NCBI RefSeq assembly: GCF_000503895.1
Contig: NC_022997.1
Location: 1,384,501-1,448,500, forward strand
Length of the DNA stretch: 64,000 bases
Direction: 5' to 3'
DNA from: Hyphomicrobium nitrativorans NL23
GTDB taxonomy: Bacteria > Pseudomonadota > Alphaproteobacteria > Rhizobiales > Hyphomicrobiaceae
Positions 9,820-17,462 of the stretch are shown here, piece by piece; the stretch's first letter is position 1, and each line of letters starts with the position of its first letter. The notes beneath the pieces are model-generated. The model did no database searches. It was not told where the DNA came from and saw only the letters and a program-made list of their open reading frames with translations. The position numbers and the translations under genes are program-made.

Positions 9820-10659
9820 ATGATGTCGGGTGTTCGTGTTTCTGCGTTGGTTCTCGGTGCGGGATTTTTGATGGTCGGGAGCGCCGCTCCCGTTTCGGCG
9901 CAGGGGCTCAGCCAATACGGCATGTGGGGCAGCGGTCCGCCCACCAGCCGCTCCCCCTCGTTTCTTGGCGCGGCGCCAGCAGCGCCTCAGGCGGCGCGCG
10001 GTGCGGAGCTGGCACAGGGTGGCGGCCGTCCGTCCATAAGCCCGAAGTCGCCCAAACGCGTTTCCTTCGACAACAGATTCGAGCCGGGCTCGGTAGTGAT
10101 CGATACTGCGGGCCGCAAGCTCTACTACACACTTTCGCAGAACAGCGCCTATGTGTACCCGGTTGCCGTGGGGCGGCAGGGCTTCACGTGGACGGGCATG
10201 GAGCGTGTCTCCCGCGTCCAGAGCTGGCCGGATTGGCATCCGCCGGCAGAGATGCGCCGCCGCGATCCGCGTCTGCCGGTCAAGATGACGGGCGGCGTCC
10301 GCAATCCGCTCGGCGCGAAGGCGATCTATCTCGGCAATACGCTCTATCGCATCCACGGCACCAACGAGACGCGTTCCATCGGCACGGCGTCCTCGTCCGG
10401 CTGCTTCCGGATGCATAATGGGCACGTGGTGCATCTGGCCGGTCTCGTCGATGCAGGAGCGCCGGTTTACGTGATGCGCAGCCTGCCGAAGTCCGGCCCT
10501 GCGACGCCGCCGGGTGGGTCCAAGCCCAAGCAGCCCGCCGTGCAGGAGGTGTCTGTCGAGAGCCCTGCTCCGACAGCCGGGGATGCGGACACGGGCGCCG
10601 GGGAGAACGGTGCCGGAGCGGCAGAGCCGGCCGACGCTGCGGACGATCAGGCGATCTAA
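9820..10659 (+). CDS. L,D-transpeptidase (YkuD domain)
   Basis: 279-residue exported enzyme of the YkuD family, which makes 3-3 cross-links in peptidoglycan or attaches proteins to it. A signal peptide covers about residues 1-28. The catalytic signature is visible: HGTNE near residue 180 and the SSGCFRMHN motif with the nucleophilic cysteine near 195; YYTLSQNSAYVYPVAVG marks the start of the domain. The last 75 or so residues are low-complexity P/A/G/E. A GTG at 9817 and ATGs at 9820 and 9823 are adjacent; AGAGG at 9809-9813 fits the ATGs better. Confidence 0.92.
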   Translation: MMSGVRVSALVLGAGFLMVGSAAPVSAQGLSQYGMWGSGPPTSRSPSFLGAAPAAPQAARGAELAQGGGRPSISPKSPKRVSFDNRFEPGSVVIDTAGRKLYYTLSQNSAYVYPVAVGRQGFTWTGMERVSRVQSWPDWHPPAEMRRRDPRLPVKMTGGVRNPLGAKAIYLGNTLYRIHGTNETRSIGTASSSGCFRMHNGHVVHLAGLVDAGAPVYVMRSLPKSGPATPPGGSKPKQPAVQEVSVESPAPTAGDADTGAGENGAGAAEPADAADDQAI

Positions 10660-10914
10660 CGAGGCCTGACGCGTTTCTTAATTCTGGACGGGGCGGTGAT
10701 CCGCCTCGTCCATTTCGCGTATCGAGGTCGGCCGCTGTGGCGGAGCGGTGTCGCTTCGTCCGGATCTTCCGGCCGGGCCATGGACGGCCGCCGCAATCCG
10801 GTGGTACGCGGCAGCCAAGTGCAATAAGCTGCGATTCTGACCACCTCGCGGGCTCATGTCCGCCGGGATAAGTCGCGCAGACAGCGCTTATCGGAACACA
10901 CGAGGTCAGGACAC

Positions 10915-12399
10915 ATGAGCAATAACGCGATCTCCCTTGAGCTTCTGGCCTTCAACCTGAAGCTGCTCGGCCGCCAGCGCCGCAAGAACATCTTGATCAG
11001 TGCGGGCCGCCGCGAAGACAAGAAGCGGATGCTGGCCGCGGTTCGGCGCATCCTCACGCTCGATGTCGAACTCTACGCAACGCCGGGTACCTACCGCTTC
11101 TTCAAGGAGAACGGCATCGACAGTACGGAGATCCACAAGATCACCGATGGCCGTTCGCCAAACATTCTGTCCTTTCTCAAGGCGAACCGCTTCGACCTCG
11201 TCATCAACGTGCTGACGGGCGACGAGGATTACGACGAGGGGTCGGATGCGCGCCTTATCCGCAAATTGTCGATCGAGAACGGCATTCCGCTGATCACGGA
11301 CGCTGATGTCGGCATCGCGACGCTCGAACAGATTATCATCGACGCGGAGCGGGGCACCTATCGCTACCGCCTGGCGGACGACAGCGAGCCGTGGAACCTG
11401 CGCTTGCGCTTCCTGGCCGCGGCGGAGAAGCATGGCGGGCTTGCGAACCATCACGCCCATTTCGACAAGGCCTATTTGATTACGCATGAGAACCTGCGCC
11501 TCAGCCAGGTCGATATGCAGAAGAAGTGGGAACTCTACCGCTATCTGAAAGAGAACTACACGCACGACGACCTCGTCGAGCGGATCAGCCGCGGCCTGGA
11601 GATGATGATCCAGCAGGGGGTCACGTACTGCCGCACCATGGTGGATGCGGACAGCACCGTGGGGCTGTTGCCGATCAAGGCGGCGATGGACGTCAAGAAG
11701 CGCTATGCGGACCGCATTCACTTCGAGGTCGGTGTGCAGCCGCTTCAGGGCGTGCTCGATCCGGCGTCGTTTGCGCAGTATGCGGAAGCGTGCGAGCTTG
11801 CCGACTATTGCGGCGGCCTGCCGTCGCGCGACCGGCCGACGCCGGAGAAGCATCTCGACGTGATCCTTTCGCTCGCCAAGAAGCTCGGCAAGCCTGTGGA
11901 TGTGCACATCGACCAAGAGAACAATCCGCTCGAAAACGAGACGGAGCTTTTGGCCGAGAAGACCATCGAGCACGGGATGCAGGGGCGCGTGTTCGGCGTG
12001 CATGCGATCTCGCTCTCCGCGAAAGAGGATCGCGAGCAGGACCGCATCATCGAGAAGGTGCGCGAAGCCGATCTTGGCATCATCATCTGTCCGTCGGCGG
12101 CGCTCAGCATGAAGCAGCTTCCGATGTCGGGTCCGCTGCACAACTCCATCGCTCCGTACGTCAAGCTGCGGGATGCGGGCGTGCGTTGCTATCTCGGCGT
12201 CGACAACGTGCACGATCTTTTCATGCCGATGGTGGACGGCGACATCTGGACCGAGTGCCGGATGCTGATGGAGGCGACGCGTTTCTACGACATCGACGCG
12301 GTGGCGGAGTGGGCCTGCGCCAAGCCGATCACCGCCATGGCGGGGTTAAGCGCGATGGACGAAGCCGCGCCCGCGAAGAAGCGCGCCGCCGGCGTCTGA
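10915..12399 (+). CDS. MGS-like domain fused to cytosine-deaminase-like amidohydrolase
   Basis: 494-residue soluble protein with two domains. Residues about 20-150 match the methylglyoxal-synthase-like fold found at the C-terminus of CarB and in PurH: LYATPGTYRFFKENGI, then GRSPNILSFLK, FDLVINV and SIENGIPLITDADVGIAT. The rest is an amidohydrolase barrel with the metal-site pattern of cytosine deaminase relatives: HAHFDK (H180, H182), H331 in DVHIDQ, H363 in GVHAIS and D430 in GVDNVHD. Substrate unknown. MGS-like domains bind phosphorylated ligands in other enzymes, so allosteric control or substrate presentation is possible (inference). It lies 52 bp upstream of ygfZ, where many Rhizobiales carry a dihydroorotase-type gene (from memory). 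Confidence 0.85.
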   Translation: MSNNAISLELLAFNLKLLGRQRRKNILISAGRREDKKRMLAAVRRILTLDVELYATPGTYRFFKENGIDSTEIHKITDGRSPNILSFLKANRFDLVINVLTGDEDYDEGSDARLIRKLSIENGIPLITDADVGIATLEQIIIDAERGTYRYRLADDSEPWNLRLRFLAAAEKHGGLANHHAHFDKAYLITHENLRLSQVDMQKKWELYRYLKENYTHDDLVERISRGLEMMIQQGVTYCRTMVDADSTVGLLPIKAAMDVKKRYADRIHFEVGVQPLQGVLDPASFAQYAEACELADYCGGLPSRDRPTPEKHLDVILSLAKKLGKPVDVHIDQENNPLENETELLAEKTIEHGMQGRVFGVHAISLSAKEDREQDRIIEKVREADLGIIICPSAALSMKQLPMSGPLHNSIAPYVKLRDAGVRCYLGVDNVHDLFMPMVDGDIWTECRMLMEATRFYDIDAVAEWACAKPITAMAGLSAMDEAAPAKKRAAGV

Positions 12400-12451
12400 T
12401 GACAGGGGCCAGCACCGGACGAGGCAGAGAAGTGCCTGAGGGGCGGTCGTC

Positions 12452-13339
12452 ATGACGTATGCGACACTTCTGGAAGACCGAGGTTTCGTTTCTGTGACGG
12501 GGCCGGACGCCGAGAAGCTGCTCGGCGGCTTGATCACGAACGAGATGTCGGTGCTCGACGCGGCGCCTGCGCTCTATGCGGCGTTGCTTGCGCCGCAAGG
12601 CAAGATCCTGTTCGACTTTCTCGTGGTGAAGACGGCAGACGGTTTTCTGCTCGATACGCTGCGGGCCCGTGCGGGGGAACTCGCCAAGCGGCTTGCGATC
12701 TACAAGCTGCGCGCCGCCGTCGAGATCCGCGACGCATCGGCGGATTTCGTTGCGGGCGCCGTTTGGGGTGGTGCTCCCCTGCTGGAGGACGGAGCGCCGT
12801 CTGGTGTGCAGGTTTATGCGGATCCGCGTTTTTCTGCGCTGGGCCATCGCGTGATCGCGCGCGCGGGGACGACGGCGGGCGATCTTGCTGCCGCTGTGGG
12901 AGGCGTGGAAATCTCTTCCGATGCGTATCATGCGCACCGCATCGGGCTCGGCGTGCCGGAAGGCGGGCGCGATTTTGCGTTCGGCGATACGTTTCCGCAC
13001 GAGGCCTTGCTCGATCAGCTCAACGGCGTTTCCTTCACCAAGGGTTGTTTCGTTGGGCAGGAAGTCGTGTCACGGATGCAGCATCGCACGACGGTGAGGA
13101 AGCGCGTTGTGACGGTGGTGGCGGATGCTGCGTTGCCGAGGGAGCCTGTGCCCGTCGCTATCGGTACGGTTGAAATCGGACGACTGGGCTCCGTCGCAGG
13201 GTCGCGCGGGCTGGCGCTGGTGCGGATCGATCGCGTCGCGGAAGCGATCCGCGACGGCATTCCGTTGACTGCCGGCGGCACGGATGTGCGCGTCGAAGTA
13301 CCGTCGTTCGCGACGTTCCGCATCGAGGTTGCCGCATGA
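12452..13339 (+). CDS. ygfZ: YgfZ/GcvT-like folate-binding protein
   Basis: 295-residue protein of the YgfZ family, a folate-binding accessory factor needed for repair or maturation of some iron-sulfur enzymes. The diagnostic motif K-G-C-F-V-G-Q-E is present near residues 197-204, with its cysteine intact; the N-terminal LLGGLITNEMSVL region and the C-terminal barrel also fit. The length is typical of alphaproteobacterial members. The stop overlaps the start of tag by 4 bases, implying translational coupling. Confidence 0.9.
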   Translation: MTYATLLEDRGFVSVTGPDAEKLLGGLITNEMSVLDAAPALYAALLAPQGKILFDFLVVKTADGFLLDTLRARAGELAKRLAIYKLRAAVEIRDASADFVAGAVWGGAPLLEDGAPSGVQVYADPRFSALGHRVIARAGTTAGDLAAAVGGVEISSDAYHAHRIGLGVPEGGRDFAFGDTFPHEALLDQLNGVSFTKGCFVGQEVVSRMQHRTTVRKRVVTVVADAALPREPVPVAIGTVEIGRLGSVAGSRGLALVRIDRVAEAIRDGIPLTAGGTDVRVEVPSFATFRIEVAA

Positions 13340-13956
13340 CATCGCGCAAGGCCGAGGCGGCACTCGAACGATGCCCGTGGGTCGGGATCGACGATCCGCT
13401 CTATGCGCGCTACCACGACGAGGAATGGGGCGTGCCGCACGCGGACGACGTGCGGCTGTTCGAAAAGCTCGTGCTGGAGGGATTTCAGGCCGGGCTTTCG
13501 TGGATCACGATCCTCAAGAAGCGCGACAACTTCCGGCGTGCGTTTCATGGGTTCGACGCGGCGCGCATCGCGCGTTACACGGAGCGCGACGTGGCGCGGC
13601 TGATGGCGGATGCCGGGATCGTGCGCAATCGCTTGAAGATCGAAGCGACCATCGACAACGCGAAGACTTATCTCAAGCTGCGAAAAACGCAGACGCTTGC
13701 GTCGTTTCTCTGGAACGCGGTGGACGGGAAGGCCGGCGCCCATCGCCATGCCGCGTTCGGTGACGTGCCGGCTGCGACCGATGTTTCGAAGCGGCTCTCG
13801 AAAGCGTTGAAAGGCGCAGGCTTCCGCTTCGTCGGTCCGACGACGGTTTATGCGTTCATGCAATCGACGGGGATGGTGAACGATCACCTCGTCGGCTGTC
13901 CGCGCCATGCGGTGTGTGCCAAGCTGCAGGCCGCATTTGTTCCGCCGCAGGTTTGA
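13336..13956 (+). CDS. tag: DNA-3-methyladenine glycosylase I
   Basis: 206-residue base-excision enzyme of the Tag family, which removes 3-methyladenine from DNA. Visible family features are RCPWVGIDDPLYARYHDEEWG near the N-terminus, LEGFQAGLSWITILKKR, and the C-terminal VNDHLVGCPRH, whose Cys and His residues with the N-terminal Cys and His fit the family zinc site. It overlaps ygfZ by 4 bases (ATGA) and is followed 10 bp later by the HD protein. In a methylotroph, repair of methylated bases is a plausible need (inference). Confidence 0.93.
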   Translation: MTSRKAEAALERCPWVGIDDPLYARYHDEEWGVPHADDVRLFEKLVLEGFQAGLSWITILKKRDNFRRAFHGFDAARIARYTERDVARLMADAGIVRNRLKIEATIDNAKTYLKLRKTQTLASFLWNAVDGKAGAHRHAAFGDVPAATDVSKRLSKALKGAGFRFVGPTTVYAFMQSTGMVNDHLVGCPRHAVCAKLQAAFVPPQV

Positions 13957-13966
13957 TGGCCACGAT

Positions 13967-14599
13967 ATGAGCGCATCCCGATCAAGGTCAGACGTAGCCG
14001 CGCCCGCGCGGGCCTGGCAGCGCATGTTGTCGGGGCGGCGTCTCGATCTTCTCGATCCTTCGCCCGGGGACGTCGATATCGACGACATCGCGCATGGGCT
14101 TGCGCGCGTGGCGCGGTGGAACGGGCAAACGCAAGGAGCGCACGCGTTTTCGGTGGCGCAGCACGTGCTGCTTGTAGAGGAGATTGCAGGTGCGCTCAAC
14201 GCTGCGTGGCCGGCGCGCTGGCGGCTGGCGGCGCTTCTGCACGATGCACCCGAATACGTGATCGGCGATCTGATCAGCCCGTTCAAGACTGCCATCGGGT
14301 TCGACTACAAGGCTTTCGAGTTTCGGATTCTCGAAGCGGTGCACGTGCGGTTCGGGCTTCCGCCAACGTTGCCGGACGAGATTCAAAGCGAGATCAAGCG
14401 GGCGGATCGTGTGGCGGCCTATTACGAGGCGACGCGGCTTGCGGGCTTCGCGGAGGACGAAGCGCTCATTTATTTTGGGCGGCCGGAATTGTCCGAGGCA
14501 CACTTTTCCAACACGCGAGATTTGCTCGCGCCGTTGCCTGCGCCCGACGCGCAAAAGCTCTTTTTGCAGCGCTTTTCGGATCTCGGAAGCGAACTTTAA
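13967..14599 (+). CDS. HD domain protein (YfbR-like phosphohydrolase)
   Basis: 210-residue HD-superfamily phosphohydrolase. The metal-binding motifs are present: HAFSVAQH near residues 59-66 and the HD pair in LLHDAPEYVIGD near 91. The segment ISPFK-T and the spacing fit the YfbR-like 5'-nucleotidase branch, so the substrate may be a nucleotide (inference). I chose the ATG at 13967, 10 bp after the tag stop, because the upstream in-frame sequence overlaps tag and is arginine-rich. Confidence 0.85.
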   Translation: MSASRSRSDVAAPARAWQRMLSGRRLDLLDPSPGDVDIDDIAHGLARVARWNGQTQGAHAFSVAQHVLLVEEIAGALNAAWPARWRLAALLHDAPEYVIGDLISPFKTAIGFDYKAFEFRILEAVHVRFGLPPTLPDEIQSEIKRADRVAAYYEATRLAGFAEDEALIYFGRPELSEAHFSNTRDLLAPLPAPDAQKLFLQRFSDLGSEL

Positions 14600-14725
14600 T
14601 CGATGTCTCGGCGTTGGTTCCGAGCACGTTCGTTTTTATTCCCTCTTTGGTGAAAAATATCTTGAGTTGGCGGTTCGGAAAATCGCCACGATCCGACTTT
14701 AGCCGGGCTCCGAGGAGCACACGCC

Positions 14726-15772
14726 ATGATCACGGATGGGACTGTCAGGCATCGGGTCCACGAGAGTGGAATCGACGCAATGGAAACGCACCCCGCTGTT
14801 CGTAGCGAACCGGCGGGAGTGGAGATCGGACTCAACGCGGCGATTGTCGCCGTGGTGGACGACGAGCCGGTGGCTCTCGTCATCCGCAACGACGGGGATG
14901 CGGTGGACGGCTTGCCGTTCGGCCCGTTCTCGCCCGTTGCACACCGAACGCTCGAAAGCGGATTGCGCTCTTGGGTGGAAGAGCAGACGGGGCTCGGGCT
15001 CGGCTATGTCGAGCAGCTCTACACGTTCGGGGATCGCGGACGACACGCGCAGCCGGACGACCCTTCCTTGCACGTGGTGTCGATCGGCTATCTCGCGCTC
15101 ACCGAGCGGGGACATGCGCGCGATCTCGAACATGGGACGTGGCGGAGCTGGTATCAGTATTTCCCGTGGGAGGACTGGCGTAAAGGCAAGCCGGATATTC
15201 TGACGAGCGAGATCGAGCCGCGGCTCAGAGAGTGGGCCGTGAAGCCGGCACTTCGTTCTGCGCCGGTGCGGCCCGTGCCGCGCGAGGATCGTATCCGCAT
15301 CTGTTTCGGCCTGGACGGGGGCGCGTGGGACGAGGAGAAGGTTCTGGATCGCTTCGAGCTTCTCTATGAAGCGGGTCTCGTGGAGGAAGCGCGACGCGAC
15401 GAGCGCGAGGCGGCTTCGCTTTGGAATGGGCTTCCGCGCCTCGGCCTGCCGATGCGTTTCGATCATCGACGCATCCTGGCGACAGCCATCGGGCGCGTGC
15501 GCGCGAAGATCAAATACCGCCCCGTGATCTTCGAGCTGATGCCCGATAACTTCACGCTCTTCGAACTGCAGAAGACGGTGGAGGCGATCCTGGGGCCGCA
15601 TCTTCATAAGCAGAACTTCCGCCGCCTGGTGGAGAGCGCGGGGCTCGTGGAGCCCACGGGCGAAGTGAAGACGCAGACGGGCGGGCGGCCTGCCAAGCTG
15701 TTCCGCTTCCGCCGCGAAGTGCTGCTGGAGCGGCCGGCGCCCGGCGTGCGCGTTAAACCGGCGAGAAGCTGA
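14726..15772 (+). CDS. nrtR: NrtR-type NAD biosynthesis regulator (degenerate Nudix plus winged HTH)
   Basis: 348-residue protein with a Nudix-like domain (about residues 30-170) and a C-terminal winged helix (about 255-345: NFTLFELQKTVEAIL, then KQNFRRLVESAGLV and G-GRPAKLFRF). The Nudix box region (LRSWVEEQTGL) lacks the catalytic REx2EE arrangement, as expected for NrtR repressors, which sense ADP-ribose or related NAD metabolites and repress NAD genes (family knowledge). Its position just upstream of nadABC, with palindromes in the gap, supports this. GAGGAG at 14712-14717 supports the ATG at 14726. Confidence 0.86.
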   Translation: MITDGTVRHRVHESGIDAMETHPAVRSEPAGVEIGLNAAIVAVVDDEPVALVIRNDGDAVDGLPFGPFSPVAHRTLESGLRSWVEEQTGLGLGYVEQLYTFGDRGRHAQPDDPSLHVVSIGYLALTERGHARDLEHGTWRSWYQYFPWEDWRKGKPDILTSEIEPRLREWAVKPALRSAPVRPVPREDRIRICFGLDGGAWDEEKVLDRFELLYEAGLVEEARRDEREAASLWNGLPRLGLPMRFDHRRILATAIGRVRAKIKYRPVIFELMPDNFTLFELQKTVEAILGPHLHKQNFRRLVESAGLVEPTGEVKTQTGGRPAKLFRFRREVLLERPAPGVRVKPARS

Positions 15773-15869
15773 AGACGTATGTCGTTCCTCAGTCGAGCGT
15801 ACGTGGAGGAGCCGCGATATGCGGCTCTTCAAAAAAATCGGTGAGACTCTGGAAATTGAGCAGCAGTTA

Positions 15870-15883
15870 CACTAAATTTAGTG
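15870..15883. promoter_or_regulatory. Perfect AT-rich palindrome in the nrtR-nadA gap
   Basis: CACTAAATTTAGTG is a perfect 14-bp palindrome about 150 bp upstream of nadA. It differs in sequence from the ATACTC/GAGTAT sites nearby and may serve another regulator or be part of the promoter. Confidence 0.4.
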
Positions 15884-15893
15884 CAGCCGCTCA

Positions 15894-15910
15894 ATGCTCT
15901 AGTCGAGCAT
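15894..15910. promoter_or_regulatory. Second, imperfect NrtR-like site
   Basis: ATGCTC (15894-15899) and GAGCAT (15905-15910) are exact inverted arms around a 5-bp spacer, the same geometry as the stronger ATACTC-5-GAGTAT site 93 bp downstream. Both arms carry the matching A-to-G / T-to-C difference, so the symmetry is kept. Confidence 0.5.
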
Positions 15911-15982
15911 AACAAGGGGAACCGAACGGTACCAAGAGCGTAGAAATAACTGGCCCGAAACGGCCGGTATTTTTCAGGTCCC

Positions 15983-16007
15983 GCATATACTCAAGTGGAG
16001 TATATGC
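15983..16007. promoter_or_regulatory. Putative NrtR operator upstream of nadA
   Basis: GCATATACTC (15983-15992) and GAGTATATGC (15998-16007) are perfect 10-bp inverted arms around the spacer AAGTG. The site ends 18 bp before the nadA start and contains TATACT (15986-15991), a plausible -10 element, so a bound repressor would block the promoter. The nrtR gene lies just upstream. GGGGAGG at 16014-16020 is the nadA ribosome binding site. Confidence 0.75.
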
Positions 16008-16025
16008 CAACATGGGGAGGTCTCA

Positions 16026-17126
16026 ATGGCGCTTCAGGCCCATTCGACTCTCACTTTGACGCCCGATGTTGATCGCGCGGCATGCGCGCCGCGCGCCCGG
16101 ACGGCTCCGATCGTTCCGCCCTTCGCGTTTACGCCCGCGCTCAAGCGTGAGCTTGCGCCGCTCTACGAGCGCGTGAAGGGCGTCGTGACGCCGATGGAGT
16201 GGGTGCACTACGCGCCGCTCGTGAAGGCGATCAACGAGCTTAAGCGCGAGCGGGGGGCGGTGATCCTCGCGCACAACTACATGACGCCGGAGATCTTCCA
16301 CTGCGTGGGCGATTTCCGCGGCGACAGCTTGCAGCTTGCGAAGGAAGCGGCGCGCACGGACGCGAAAGTGATCGTGCAAGCCGGTGTGCACTTCATGGCC
16401 GAGACGTCGAAGCTCTTGAGCCCCGACAAGACGGTTCTGATCCCGGATCCGCTGGCGGGCTGCTCGCTCGCATCCTCGATCACGGCGGACGACGTGCGCG
16501 CGTTGCGTGCCGCTTATCCGGGCGTGCCGATCGTGACTTATGTCAACACGAGCGCGGCGGTGAAGGCCGAGTGCGATATCACCTGCACCTCGTCCAACGC
16601 GGTGAAGATCGTGGAAGGGCTTGGCGCGCCGCGCGTGCTGCTCATTCCCGATCAGTATCTCGCGAAGTATGTGCAGACGCAGACGGACAAGGTCGAGATT
16701 ATCACCTGGAAGGGTTCCTGCGAGGTGCACGAGCGCTTCACGGGTGATGAAATGGAGGCGATGCGCGCGGCCGATCCCGGCCTCAAGATCATCGCGCACC
16801 CCGAGTGCCCGCCGGATGTCATCGAGGCGTCCGACTTCACGGGCTCGACCGCTGCGATGATCGATTGGGTGAAGACCAAGCGCCCGGCGAAGGTCGTGCT
16901 CGTCACCGAGTGCTCGATGGCGTCGAACGTCGCGGCTGAAGTGCCGGACGTCGAGTTCGTGCGGCCGTGCAACCTGTGCCCGCACATGAAGCGCATCAGC
17001 CTCGAAAAGATTTATGAGGCGCTGCTCTACAACCGCTACGAAGTGACCGTCGATCCGACAGTCGCGGAGAAGGCGCGCCGCGCCGTGGAGCGTAGTCGGT
17101 CGACGGCGTCGGGGCTAAGGTCGTGA
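16026..17126 (+). CDS. nadA: Quinolinate synthase
   Basis: 366-residue iron-sulfur enzyme that condenses iminoaspartate with dihydroxyacetone phosphate to quinolinate in de novo NAD synthesis. Conserved segments are visible: ILAHNYM near residue 80, [24 protein letters not shown] (Cys near 146), [12 protein letters not shown], and [11 protein letters not shown] near 315. Cysteines in the first, third and last of these probably bind the [4Fe-4S] cluster. The last serine codon and the stop lie within the terminal repeat of the inserted element at 17120-17382, so the natural C-terminus may have been altered by the insertion. Confidence 0.95.
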   Translation: MALQAHSTLTLTPDVDRAACAPRARTAPIVPPFAFTPALKRELAPLYERVKGVVTPMEWVHYAPLVKAINELKRERGAVILAHNYMTPEIFHCVGDFRGDSLQLAKEAARTDAKVIVQAGVHFMAETSKLLSPDKTVLIPDPLAGCSLASSITADDVRALRAAYPGVPIVTYVNTSAAVKAECDITCTSSNAVKIVEGLGAPRVLLIPDQYLAKYVQTQTDKVEIITWKGSCEVHERFTGDEMEAMRAADPGLKIIAHPECPPDVIEASDFTGSTAAMIDWVKTKRPAKVVLVTECSMASNVAAEVPDVEFVRPCNLCPHMKRISLEKIYEALLYNRYEVTVDPTVAEKARRAVERSRSTASGLRS

Positions 17127-17382
17127 ACTCACAAATGGATGGGACATTGATGAGCCAATCAAGCCCAAGGGCCAGGGAAATCGCGTCACGCCGGAGGCGT
17201 GCTTCCAGCACGACGCCGCCGCCGCCGTTGGGCTTGCTTGGCTCACCCCGGAGGGGCGCGGTCCTTTCGCGCTTCCGGTGCGTCGCAAAAGCTTGCAAAC
17301 CATGGAGGTTTGCTGCGCTTTCGCTCCTGCCGGATGCACAAAAGTCCTCGCGTCAATGCCCATCGATTTGTGAGTTCACGAC
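17120..17382. mobile_element. MITE-like insertion between nadA and nadB
   Basis: A 263-bp non-coding segment has 17-bp perfect terminal inverted repeats, GTCGTGAACTCACAAAT (17120-17136) and its complement (17366-17382). Similarity continues inward: TGGATGGGACATTGA on the left against the complement of TCAATGCCCATCGA on the right. CTAAG flanks it on both sides (17115-17119 and 17383-17387) as a probable 5-bp target duplication; because GTCGT also follows on both sides, the duplication could be read as longer. It encodes no transposase, so it would depend on one supplied in trans. No second copy is seen in the window. Confidence 0.75.
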
Positions 17383-17462
17383 CTAAGGTCGTCGGCGCAG
17401 GTGCGAACGTGCCCGCGCCCTTGCTTCCGTTTCGTCGGAACGCTTCGAAGGAGGTCCGGCCC

